Positions 53,289 to 61,664 of a DNA stretch of 64,000 nucleotides are shown here, one piece after another. The translations under genes were made by a program, and so were the position numbers. The stretch spans positions 682,001 through 746,000 of the forward strand of contig CP159990.1 of assembly GCA_040702975.1 (NCBI GenBank). Direction: 5' to 3'. This DNA is from Roseburia hominis. Its GTDB lineage: Bacteria > Bacillota > Clostridia > Lachnospirales > Lachnospiraceae. How positions within the stretch are numbered: the stretch's first letter is position 1; each line of letters starts with the position of its first letter. Below the pieces are notes generated by a model. It was not told where the DNA came from, made no database searches, and saw only the letters and a list, made by a program, of their open reading frames with translations.

Positions 53289-53327
53289 CCTATTGAAATA
53301 TTTCTTAGGTTGTCGGCTCAGTTTTTT
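53279..53327 (+). terminator. Strong terminator
   Basis: GAGCCG..AACCTA pairs with TAGGTT..CGGCTC and is followed by TTTTTT. Confidence 0.85.
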
Positions 53328-53446
53328 ATAGAGGACTAAAGACTCCTACTTCCCAAAAGGATAGTCCCTTTCAAAAAAGTGCATTCTTGTTAAGGAACAT
53401 GTGAAATGCTACCTTTAACCTGAGTACATAGAAAGGAAGAATGCGA

Positions 53447-54472
53447 ATGAAAGATATTGAAATCGGGCCTATCCGCCCACCTTCCGAGAGCGACAGCCTG
53501 TTAATCCGGGTAACGAGAGGATGCCACTGGAATAAATGCTATTTTTGTGGTTTGTACAAATCCATGAAATTTTCGATGCGCCCTATTGATGAAACGATAG
53601 AGGATATTAAGAAGCAGGCCGAGTTATATCAGGGAAAGAAATTTTATTTCTGCTTTCTGCAGGATGGGGACGCACTGGTGCTAAAAACAGATTATCTGCT
53701 CCGGATACTGGAAGCGATCAATCGGTATTTTCCAGATATAGAGAGTATCACATCCTATGCCCGTGCAGACAGCATCACCAGGAAGAAGCCGGAAGAACTA
53801 AAGCAGCTTCGGCAGGCAGGACTGAACCATCTCTACTGTGGCATGGAAACCGGATCAGACAGGATATTAAAGCTGATTAATAAAGGCTTTGACGCAGATA
53901 CCGTTGTGAAAAGCGGATGTATGGCAAAAGACGCAGGCATGATTTTGTCAGAGTTTATACTGTTGGGAATCGGTGGAAGGGAACTGTCAGAAGAAAATGC
54001 AATCCAGACAGCAAAGGCTCTGAATGCGATCCAGCCGGATTTTATTCGGGTTCATGCCACAGGTATCAAGCCGGAGTCTAAAATGGGAGAGTTTGTGCGG
54101 GATGGTTCTTTCGTCTTACAGTCTGAGGAAGAAATTGTAGCAGAACAAAAGCTGTTCCTGCAGCAATTACAAGAGATGAATAGCTATTATGTGAATGAAC
54201 ACATCATCAACCTGCTTTTGGAAGTCCGGGGCAGCTTGCGGACAGAGAAACAAAAAATGCTTTCTACGATTGACCGTTTCCTGAACATGCCCCCGGATGA
54301 GAGGCTTCTTTTCGCTGTTGGCAGGCGGCTTAATATTTTCTTCTTTCTGGATGACCTGAAAAAGCCGGAACTGCACAAAAAGGCAGAGGAAAGCCTGAAA
54401 AAGATATTAGAGAAAGAACCAAAAGTTGATTTTGCCGCACTGTGTAATTATGTGAGACAGTCTCAGATTTAA
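53447..54472 (+). CDS. Radical SAM protein
   Basis: 341 residues. The iron-sulfur site is RVTRGCHWNKCYFCGLY (Cys-x4-Cys-x2-Cys), near residue 27-36. The glycine-rich SAM-binding strand and later barrel strands follow (LYCGMETGSDRILKLINKG). The C-x4-C-x2-C spacing defines a large group of uncharacterised radical SAM enzymes in Clostridia. No extra cluster is visible at the C-terminus. Substrate unknown. It has its own ribosome binding site (AAAGGAAG) and a gap of 150 bases to the next gene. Confidence 0.85.
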   Translation: MKDIEIGPIRPPSESDSLLIRVTRGCHWNKCYFCGLYKSMKFSMRPIDETIEDIKKQAELYQGKKFYFCFLQDGDALVLKTDYLLRILEAINRYFPDIESITSYARADSITRKKPEELKQLRQAGLNHLYCGMETGSDRILKLINKGFDADTVVKSGCMAKDAGMILSEFILLGIGGRELSEENAIQTAKALNAIQPDFIRVHATGIKPESKMGEFVRDGSFVLQSEEEIVAEQKLFLQQLQEMNSYYVNEHIINLLLEVRGSLRTEKQKMLSTIDRFLNMPPDERLLFAVGRRLNIFFFLDDLKKPELHKKAEESLKKILEKEPKVDFAALCNYVRQSQI

Positions 54473-54625
54473 TAAAAAGATGGGTATTGAAGGCTTCCGG
54501 TTTTTATTGTGAGGGCATTGCGGGAGGTCTTGCATGGAATGGAGAACGCAGACCGAAGCAGGAGAACCAGTATCCCCATGAAATGAAAACAAGATGGGTG
54601 AGATTGATAAAGGAGGGACAGCGTT

Positions 54626-57600
54626 ATGGCATCCAAACAGGATAAGCAGTTACAGGAGATTACCAGGAAGCTGGAAGAAGGCGTAAAGGAGATGCTTACT
54701 TCCGAGAATTATACAGAATATTTAAAGGTCATGTCCCAGTTCCATGATTACAGCTTTAACAATACCATGCTGATTGCCATGCAGAAGCCGGAGGCAACAC
54801 TGGTGGCTGGCTATCAGGCATGGCAGAAAAAGTTTGAGCGCCATGTAAAAAAAGGGGAAAAGGGGATTCAGATCATTGCGCCGGCCCCGATCCGGGAAAA
54901 GGAAGAAGTGGAGAAGATTGACCCGGTTACCAATGAACCGGTGCTGAAAGAGAACGGGCAGCCGGAAACGGAAATCATTACGCATGTGATACCGAGGTTC
55001 CGTGTGGCTACCGTATTTGACGTGTCCCAGACAGATGGAAAGCCATTGCCGGAATTTGCAGTAGAAGATCTGACTGCCAGCGTGGAGAACTATGAAGCAT
55101 TTATGAAAGCAATTACCGATGTTTCCCCTGTACCTATCCGTTTTGACGAGATTGAGGGAGAGGCGCATGGTTATTATCACCTGGTAGATAAGGAGATCGT
55201 CATTCAGGAAGGAATGAGCGAAGGCCAGACGATGAAAACAGCGATTCACGAAGTCAGCCATGCGAAGCTCCATGACAGGGAGATCATGGAGGAGCTGGGA
55301 GTCCAGAAGGACAAGCTGACCAGGGAGGTGGAAGCGGAAAGCATTGCCTACTGTGCATGCCAGTATTTTGGACTGGATACTTCTGAATATTCCTTCCCTT
55401 ATATCGGAAGCTGGAGCAGCGGAAAGGATATGAAGGAACTTCGTGCTTCCATGGATACAATCCGGAAAACGGCTGGTGAGTTTATCGACAGCATGACGGA
55501 AGCGCTGCAGCAGCTTATGAGGGAGCAACAGGAAAAGGAACATCCGGAGCAGGCGGAAGAATACCAGCAGGCAGAGTTTTATGATGTGCCGGCATTGTTT
55601 TCAAATGGCCGTGTAGACAGGGAATCCCTGCCGGAAGGAATCTTCTGCTATGAACTGCGGGGAGCAGACTATGATCCCGGCCATCCCCTTACCGTGGAAG
55701 AACATGTAACAGTCAATCATGCCGCTACCATCCTGACGGCAGTTCCGGTCACGATACCGGAGCAGGAGTCTCTCCGGCTTGGAGATGGACTGAATTTTAC
55801 CGGAGGGGAACAGACCATACCGGAATACCTGCAGGAGATGGCAGAAAGGAGCATGGAGGCAGACAAAGGGATTGTAGAAAGTGCCATCGGGCGGAACAAT
55901 GAAAATCTTTATCTTTCCGGGACGGAAGAACGCTATGCGATTTACCAGATCACAGATCATTCCAAAGGCCGGGAATATCAGTTTATGGGACTGGATTTTG
56001 TGACTTCCCATGATATGACGGTGGATGCGGCGGATTATGCTTTTATCTACGGCGGGCGGTTATCGGGAGAGGAAACCTTAGACAGCCTGTATGAAAAATT
56101 CAATCTTAACCATCCGGCTGGGTATCAGGGGCATTCCCTCTCCGTGAGTGATGTGGTTGTCATGCAAAGAGGCGGGCAGACGAAGGCATACTATGTAGAC
56201 AGTTTTGGATTTAAAGAGCTGCCTGATTTTGTCTGGCAGCGCCTGCATGAAGCGGAAATGAACCGCAAAAGAGAGGATTCCGCTGTCACGCTGGATACTT
56301 CGGGGATTGAGATCGAGCAGCATGAAGGGCTGTGGCATACGGCAGACAAGCGTGAGATTGCGGATGAAATATTTTACCTTATGGAGCATAACGAATATGG
56401 GGATTCTGTTGCAGCCGTCATCGTCAATGCAGATGGGGAACTGGTAGCGCAGGAACTGGAAAACGGGTTTGACCGTGGCGCAATGGAGGCCATCCATGAG
56501 TATCTTGCCGGGAAGGGGATTGCATGGGAGCCGGAAGCGGAAGAAACCGAGGCATCAGAGAAAAAGAGTTACCCACCGGTTTACCGGAACACTCTTGCTT
56601 ATGCTACGGAGCATGGCGCTGCTGACGAATACCTTGATTCCAGAAAGTTAAATATTGACTGTAAAAGGGCAGTGGAGGAAGCAATCCGCAGCCACTTTGA
56701 CGGGATGCATCTTGCCCATGATGTGGTGGATGGTGTGCTGGAAGAATACGGCACGGAAAGGCTATCGTTTGTCCTTGCCTGCACAGTGCAGTATAAGGAA
56801 ACCGACGGGCGGTTTTCCAGGGATACAAAGGAGTGGGCAAAAAGTATCTCAATACCGGAGAATATGGGCAGGGGCATTGACCTGAATTATGATTACGTGG
56901 TGGAGAGCCATCCGGCAGTGCTGGACGGTTTTATCGGGCTTGCAAGGGAGAAATTTACAGAACTGGAGAGGATGGCACTGCAGGAAGTGGAGCCTTACAT
57001 TGCCCACTATTATGTAGTGGAAGATTTGCAGAAACAGGGCAGCCTGGATATTCAGGAATTTCCGGAGATCAACAAGGCACTGGAGGCTTATTTCACTCTG
57101 CCAAACGATAAACGAAAAGCGTTGGGAATTCAGAATAGCAGACCGATGCCGGGAAGCTTGGATTTTATTCAGTGCATCAATGGAATAGACCGTAAGATTT
57201 TTGATTATCAATCGGTGGAAGGGTGGGACAATCCGGAAATTGCGGATGTAGTGAAACAGATTGACACAGCCATTGGTTTGCATGATACAGAAATCGCTTA
57301 CCGTCTGGAATCCGCAGGAAGGTATTTTGCCATCCAGACGGTATCGAATGGTTATGATTATACGTTCTATGACAATCAATTCCGTGAGCTGGACGGCGGT
57401 GTGTATGATAATCCGAATATATCCATTCAGGAAGCAATCGAAGAAATACTGTCTGATGAAAAAGATATGTCTTTTTCAGAGTGTGAAGTGATTGACGGTG
57501 AGGTATTTTGGGAGAAGGTAGAACGGGCAGAATATTTTCCGCAAAAAACATATGAAGCATTAAAGGAGCTTATGAGCAGTGATGCAGATGAAGTTGCATT

Positions 57601-58561
57601 TCGGTGTGGTTATGGGTATGTATCCATTCAAAAGGTTCCGGAAGGTTATGAATATATTGATTATGACAATGAATGGAAGGAGATTGGCGGAAATCTTTAT
57701 GACATACCGGAAGCATCTATGGAGGATGTGCTGGCATGGATTTTTAAAGACGAAGGTTTTGGCGATCTGGATTGCGAGCCGCTTGATTACGAAGAAGTAG
57801 TAAAAGGAACTTTGCAGTCAGCGAAAGAACGTTTAGCGGATGATAACCTTACTCCAACATCACAGATCAGCAGAAGGGAGGCGGCATTAGAGGGCAACAG
57901 CCGCCATGATATTGAAGAAACTGTGCTTTACTATGCACAGGCAGCGCTGGAAGAAATGGAGCTTTCCGATGAAGTGAGGCTGCGTGCGGCCCGCATTTAT
58001 GGCAGCCGTTTAAGAGAGGGCCTTTACACGGAAAAATCGGATATTGATGTGGCGCTTTCTTACAGCGGCAATATCCGTGAAGATGTTTTTTTCAATGTGC
58101 TGCATGAACATGGAATGAAGATCGGGGGTCTGTCGGTTGACATTAACCCAATATCTACGGAGATAACAGGATCACTGGAAGTGTATATGGAACAGGCGGA
58201 GCAGTATTTGGATAACAAAGAAGTGGAAAAGCTGGCGGCGGATATTGATACTTTTGCACATGACAATGATTTCTATGAGTATCAGGATCAGGTGGAAGAT
58301 CGTGAACAGCAGTTACAGGAATTGAAACAAGACCTTATGGATGGAAAAACAGAACCTATCAAATCATGGCTGCAGGTGTTTGTTGACGAAGGGGAACCGG
58401 AAGAAACGGTATCCGAGGCACAGCAGCTGATTGACAGGATTCATCAGGCGGAGGACAAAAATCTTTTCCATCAGATAGAGCAGATGGAGCCGAGCATCAG
58501 CTTTTATGTTGCGGAGTGCATGGAATATCCGGTCATGGGGGAGAGTACCATGAAAACCTGA
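54626..58561 (+). CDS. Giant ArdC/metallopeptidase/nucleotidyltransferase protein, 5' part
   Basis: 1,311 residues, cytoplasmic. In order: ArdC-type ssDNA-binding domain (about 1-160; MSQFHDYSFNNTMLIAMQK, GYQAWQKKFERHVKKGEKG); a metallopeptidase-like helix HEVSHAKLH near 207; YodL-like repeats near 480-540 (SVSDVVVMQRGGQTKAYYVD); further polyvalent-protein modules with tandem DUF-like repeats near 880-1060; and a minimal nucleotidyltransferase near 1118-1150 (ARIYGSRLREGLYTEKSDID). Such proteins enter recipients with transferred DNA and block host defences. A TGA ends this frame shortly after a five-G run at 58537, and the family domain continues in the -1 frame. Confidence 0.85.
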   Translation: MASKQDKQLQEITRKLEEGVKEMLTSENYTEYLKVMSQFHDYSFNNTMLIAMQKPEATLVAGYQAWQKKFERHVKKGEKGIQIIAPAPIREKEEVEKIDPVTNEPVLKENGQPETEIITHVIPRFRVATVFDVSQTDGKPLPEFAVEDLTASVENYEAFMKAITDVSPVPIRFDEIEGEAHGYYHLVDKEIVIQEGMSEGQTMKTAIHEVSHAKLHDREIMEELGVQKDKLTREVEAESIAYCACQYFGLDTSEYSFPYIGSWSSGKDMKELRASMDTIRKTAGEFIDSMTEALQQLMREQQEKEHPEQAEEYQQAEFYDVPALFSNGRVDRESLPEGIFCYELRGADYDPGHPLTVEEHVTVNHAATILTAVPVTIPEQESLRLGDGLNFTGGEQTIPEYLQEMAERSMEADKGIVESAIGRNNENLYLSGTEERYAIYQITDHSKGREYQFMGLDFVTSHDMTVDAADYAFIYGGRLSGEETLDSLYEKFNLNHPAGYQGHSLSVSDVVVMQRGGQTKAYYVDSFGFKELPDFVWQRLHEAEMNRKREDSAVTLDTSGIEIEQHEGLWHTADKREIADEIFYLMEHNEYGDSVAAVIVNADGELVAQELENGFDRGAMEAIHEYLAGKGIAWEPEAEETEASEKKSYPPVYRNTLAYATEHGAADEYLDSRKLNIDCKRAVEEAIRSHFDGMHLAHDVVDGVLEEYGTERLSFVLACTVQYKETDGRFSRDTKEWAKSISIPENMGRGIDLNYDYVVESHPAVLDGFIGLAREKFTELERMALQEVEPYIAHYYVVEDLQKQGSLDIQEFPEINKALEAYFTLPNDKRKALGIQNSRPMPGSLDFIQCINGIDRKIFDYQSVEGWDNPEIADVVKQIDTAIGLHDTEIAYRLESAGRYFAIQTVSNGYDYTFYDNQFRELDGGVYDNPNISIQEAIEEILSDEKDMSFSECEVIDGEVFWEKVERAEYFPQKTYEALKELMSSDADEVAFRCGYGYVSIQKVPEGYEYIDYDNEWKEIGGNLYDIPEASMEDVLAWIFKDEGFGDLDCEPLDYEEVVKGTLQSAKERLADDNLTPTSQISRREAALEGNSRHDIEETVLYYAQAALEEMELSDEVRLRAARIYGSRLREGLYTEKSDIDVALSYSGNIREDVFFNVLHEHGMKIGGLSVDINPISTEITGSLEVYMEQAEQYLDNKEVEKLAADIDTFAHDNDFYEYQDQVEDREQQLQELKQDLMDGKTEPIKSWLQVFVDEGEPEETVSEAQQLIDRIHQAEDKNLFHQIEQMEPSISFYVAECMEYPVMGESTMKT

Positions 58562-59079
58562 CGCTGCAGGAAGCATATGAGTTATATAAGAAGATTCCGC
58601 CAGAGCGTATCAATGGAGTGAAAGGAATTGGTTTCTGTCTGGAGGATGGCAGCATTTACGATGGCCTGTTTGAATTGATGTCGGGAGGTACGGTAATCAA
58701 AGATGTTATCAATGAGATTCCACATTATAAGGAAAGCCCATTGGTGCAAAAGGCGATAGCTGACCTGGAAAAGATTCTATCTGAAAATCGGGAGAGGGAA
58801 GTGGCTCCGGAAGCAGAGAAACAGCAGATTGAACAGCCAGAGAAGCCATCCATAGTAAAGGATAAGGCAGGCATGGAAGCATCCAGCGAAACTGTTTTAA
58901 TGCCGGAGCAAACGCCGGAAAAGGCACCGGAAATGCACAGTACCGTACCAGAAGGGACTGACCGGAAACAGTCTGTTTTGAAAGCCTTGCGGGAACGACA
59001 GGCAAAATTGAAGTCACAGGAGCAAAAGGGGACAGAGCAGAAATCGCAGGAACGTAAGAAAGGGGAACAGGAATTATGA
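58516..59079 (+). pseudogene. 3' part of the giant ArdC-like protein, -1 frame
   Basis: The first family-like residues are GEYHENLTLQEAYELYKKIP, which continue SFYVAECMEYPVMG of the upstream frame. Reading -1 at the GGGGG run (58537-58541) would join them and give a product of about 1,490 residues. The C-terminal half is a Glu/Gln/Lys-rich tail. The ATG at 58516 has no ribosome binding site, so this part is made only by frameshifting, or the gene is broken, or a G is missing in the sequence. Confidence 0.65.
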
Positions 59080-59309
59080 GAAAAGTATCTTTTGAGCAGG
59101 ACGAGATGTTAGTCATGGCGATGTTTGATGCCGGGAACCGCAGGCATACCTTGGAGAGACTGGAGGAGGTGATCCCATATGTCCGGGATGATGAGGAAGT
59201 GCTGCCGCTGGTGATAAATACTATGGAAAAAATGAAGCGGCTTTCCGATGCGGAATTTCATAAGCTGGATTTGGAGCCATATAAACAGGAGCCGGAGGAC
59301 AGGGAATGA
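59076..59309 (+). CDS. TnpW-like small transposon protein
   Basis: 77 residues, acidic and helical (MKRLSDAEFHKLDLEPYKQE). It overlaps its neighbours by four bases (ATGA) on both sides, so the run from the ArdC-like gene to the YodL-like gene is one operon. Function unknown. Confidence 0.65.
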   Translation: MRKVSFEQDEMLVMAMFDAGNRRHTLERLEEVIPYVRDDEEVLPLVINTMEKMKRLSDAEFHKLDLEPYKQEPEDRE

Positions 59310-60154
59310 AGCTGAACCAGTTTGCCGTCTATCAGCTGAAAAGGAGTGCGGAGGCAAGGAAGCTTTGTTTCCGCACTTACCAAAACCTGATGGATGAGAA
59401 GATAGCGGTCAGGGCAGAAAATTATGACCAGGTGTATTTAGCGACGGCACTTCCGGGCGACAGTGCCGAGAAGATATGGCAAAGATTAAGGGATAAGCCG
59501 CCAAAAACATTTAAGGGGCACCATTCCATAAGCGTGAGCGATGTGCTGGTCTATAATAAGGAAGGGGTCGTTACTTCTTACTATATAGATAAAGAACGAC
59601 TCATTGTTCTTGCCGGTTTCATTCGGCTCAATTCTTCCAGTGCGCTGATTTCCATGGAGACAGACGATTTTAAGATTGAGGGGACAAAGGGAAACTGGAT
59701 TGCTGCGGATGAAACCATTGTTGACGGAAGGCAGTTTTTTCTTTTACAGAATGATATTTATAAAGATGATGTTCCCTATGTGGTTGTATCGGAGGACGGC
59801 AAGGTGGTCACGGATGAGAGCAGAGGCTTTGATGAAACCACTCTCCAGAAAATCCGGGATTTCATGTGTCCGCCGGAAAAGCCGGTGCCGGTTTCTGAGA
59901 AACCGCAGATGGAGCAATGGCAGAAGTATTATGAGAATGGCGAGTATCTCCGCAGTGCGGAAATGACGGAAGAACAGAACTACAACATGATCGACGGAAG
60001 GCTCAACAATATTTCCGGGAAGAAACAGGCAAAGCAGAAGGAGAGGACTTCTGTTCTGGAGAAGCTGCACCGCAAGCAGAAGGAGATTTCAATCCGGAGC
60101 GGGAAGCAGCCGGAGCAGGCCATGGGCGCAGATATGGAGCGTAACCGGAAATAA
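59306..60154 (+). CDS. YodL-like (DUF4316-type) protein
   Basis: 282 residues. The N-terminal part (MKLNQFAVYQLKRSAEARKL) and SISVSDVLVYNKEGVVTSYY match the YodL module also embedded in the giant protein upstream. The C-terminal tail is Lys/Arg-rich and may bind nucleic acid. Found widely in Clostridial integrative elements; function unproven. Confidence 0.75.
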   Translation: MKLNQFAVYQLKRSAEARKLCFRTYQNLMDEKIAVRAENYDQVYLATALPGDSAEKIWQRLRDKPPKTFKGHHSISVSDVLVYNKEGVVTSYYIDKERLIVLAGFIRLNSSSALISMETDDFKIEGTKGNWIAADETIVDGRQFFLLQNDIYKDDVPYVVVSEDGKVVTDESRGFDETTLQKIRDFMCPPEKPVPVSEKPQMEQWQKYYENGEYLRSAEMTEEQNYNMIDGRLNNISGKKQAKQKERTSVLEKLHRKQKEISIRSGKQPEQAMGADMERNRK

Positions 60155-60261
60155 TCACAGGAGGGATGCCAGCAACAAGGAAACTGGTATCTCTCTTTTT
60201 GTGTTTCTTTTTCCATCCCTATGATTTATAATAGGCATATATAAACCAGAGGAGAACGGAA

Positions 60262-60690
60262 ATGAAAGACGGGGAACTGATTGGAAAAGTACATAATTCT
60301 GTTTATCAGCAGTGCAGGAAAAGAGGGTATGCCGCACCAGTGGATGTCCTGATGGATGTAGGAATCCTGCAAAAGCAGAAATATGAGGAATGGAGATTTG
60401 GAAAAATCCCATATCTGGAAGCTGTCTGTAACTGTAATCTCCGCCAGCTCACCTTCCTTATGAAACAGATACGGTGTTATGCTAACAAAACCGGATTGAA
60501 GCCGTCATTTTGCTATTACAAGAGATGGGGCACAAAAAAGAGAAACGGACAGGGGCACAAGCCGGTATATCCGCTGCGGTTCAGCAAAAGTGGAAAAGCA
60601 GAAATTGAAAAAGCGTATGCGACGCATTTTCTTGATCCAAAAAGGATTGAGGAGATAAAGACAGAGGAAAAGTGCAAAAATCAAAATTGA
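60262..60690 (+). CDS. Basic element protein, unknown
   Basis: 142 residues, basic, with Cys residues (LEAVCNCNLRQLTFLMKQIR). AGAGGAG before the ATG. Lies between the YodL operon and the GNAT pair. Not recognised. Confidence 0.6.
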   Translation: MKDGELIGKVHNSVYQQCRKRGYAAPVDVLMDVGILQKQKYEEWRFGKIPYLEAVCNCNLRQLTFLMKQIRCYANKTGLKPSFCYYKRWGTKKRNGQGHKPVYPLRFSKSGKAEIEKAYATHFLDPKRIEEIKTEEKCKNQN

Positions 60691-60741
60691 AAAATTATGG
60701 AAAACCGGCAGAAATGGAATTTTTCTGTTCTCCCAAAACAG

Positions 60742-60770
60742 TTGATTTTCTGCGGCATTTTGCGTATAAT
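60742..60770 (+). promoter_or_regulatory. Promoter of the small-protein/GNAT pair
   Basis: TTGATT, 17 bases, TATAAT, about 70 bases before the small gene. GTAGT/ACTAC halves at 60783-60805 could be an operator. Confidence 0.65.
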
Positions 60771-60842
60771 AAAGATGAGCAAGTAGTTTTGCTTGCGGGA
60801 CTACAAAAGGAAGTGCCATTAACACAAGAAGGAGGTGCGATT

Positions 60843-61028
60843 ATGGCTACGTCGAGCATTTTTACAAATATCGTGATCAGCGATCCGAAAAAAGCAGAGA
60901 AGTTTATTGATGCGCTTGAAGCGTCAAGCCTTGATCCTGAATGGAAGCCGACGACACCTGTCAAGCCGCCACTCACCGATATAGAAGCGATTCGCAGACT
61001 GATGGCAAAGAGGGTTCAGAAAAAGTGA
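60843..61028 (+). CDS. Small antitoxin-like partner of the GNAT protein
   Basis: 61 residues from an ATG with AAGGAGG upstream. DPKKAEKFIDALEASSLDPE then a Pro-rich segment and a basic C-terminus (AIRRLMAKRVQKK), resembling short antitoxin-type proteins encoded before GNAT genes in Firmicutes elements. Its stop overlaps the GNAT start (GTGA). Confidence 0.6.
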   Translation: MATSSIFTNIVISDPKKAEKFIDALEASSLDPEWKPTTPVKPPLTDIEAIRRLMAKRVQKK

Positions 61029-61609
61029 GTAATTTTACATCGGTAAATATTCTGGATATGATAAACGCAATCGGAGAGGAGGAATTGCAGCTCATTCTCT
61101 CCGATTTCTCTTGTCCGAAGAATCATGAAATTGAGGAATTTGTAAGAAAAAACGCAATAGAGTTTGCCAAACGCAAGATGTCTATTACATATTTGGTGGT
61201 TGACGGGGAAAGCAGGATCGTGGGAATCTTCACATTGACCCATAAGGCAGTACAACTGCTGGATACAGGACTGACAGGAACTGTGAGAAGAAAAATCCAG
61301 CGTCATGCCCGTCTGGACGAGGCAACGGACTCATACATGTTATCCGCTTTTTTGGTTGCCCAGTTTGGGAAAAATTATCAGTATGAGGAGTCGGCGGCTC
61401 TCACAGGAAATGAATTGATGGATATGACGATAGTCACTTTAAAAGAAATTCAGCGGCAGATCGGCGGCGGAGTTGTATATCTTGAGTGTGAGGACAAGCC
61501 TAAGCTGTTGTCATTCTACCAGAATAAGGAGAACCGCTACCAGATATTTGGAGACAGATATTCTGTAAGGGATTCCGTCAAGTATATCCAGCTGATGAAA
61601 ATTATTTAA
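61025..61609 (+). CDS. GNAT-family acetyltransferase-like protein
   Basis: 194 residues. The GNAT fold is suggested by ITYLVVDGESRIVGIFTLTH (strands 2-4), a helix with MSAFLVAQFGKNY-like context (YMLSAFLVAQFGKNYQYE), and GGVVYLECEDKPKLLSFYQN, the family's late strand and helix. GNAT toxins of TA modules acetylate aminoacyl-tRNA. The overlapping small upstream gene and own promoter support a toxin-antitoxin role, but a plain acetyltransferase is possible. Confidence 0.65.
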   Translation: MSNFTSVNILDMINAIGEEELQLILSDFSCPKNHEIEEFVRKNAIEFAKRKMSITYLVVDGESRIVGIFTLTHKAVQLLDTGLTGTVRRKIQRHARLDEATDSYMLSAFLVAQFGKNYQYEESAALTGNELMDMTIVTLKEIQRQIGGGVVYLECEDKPKLLSFYQNKENRYQIFGDRYSVRDSVKYIQLMKII

Positions 61610-61615
61610 GAGAGT

Positions 61616-61664
61616 AAATCCCATCCGGTGCTGCATTATGCCGCATGGATGGGATTTCTTTTTA
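61616..61664. terminator. Bidirectional terminator
   Basis: AAATCCCATCC pairs with GGATGGGATTT and is followed by CTTTTT. It separates the GNAT pair from the convergent relaxase. Confidence 0.85.

Noticed and set aside
60672..60842. N-terminal extension of the 61-residue GNAT partner
   Set aside because: It contains the promoter and ribosome binding site of the shorter gene and has no start signal of its own.
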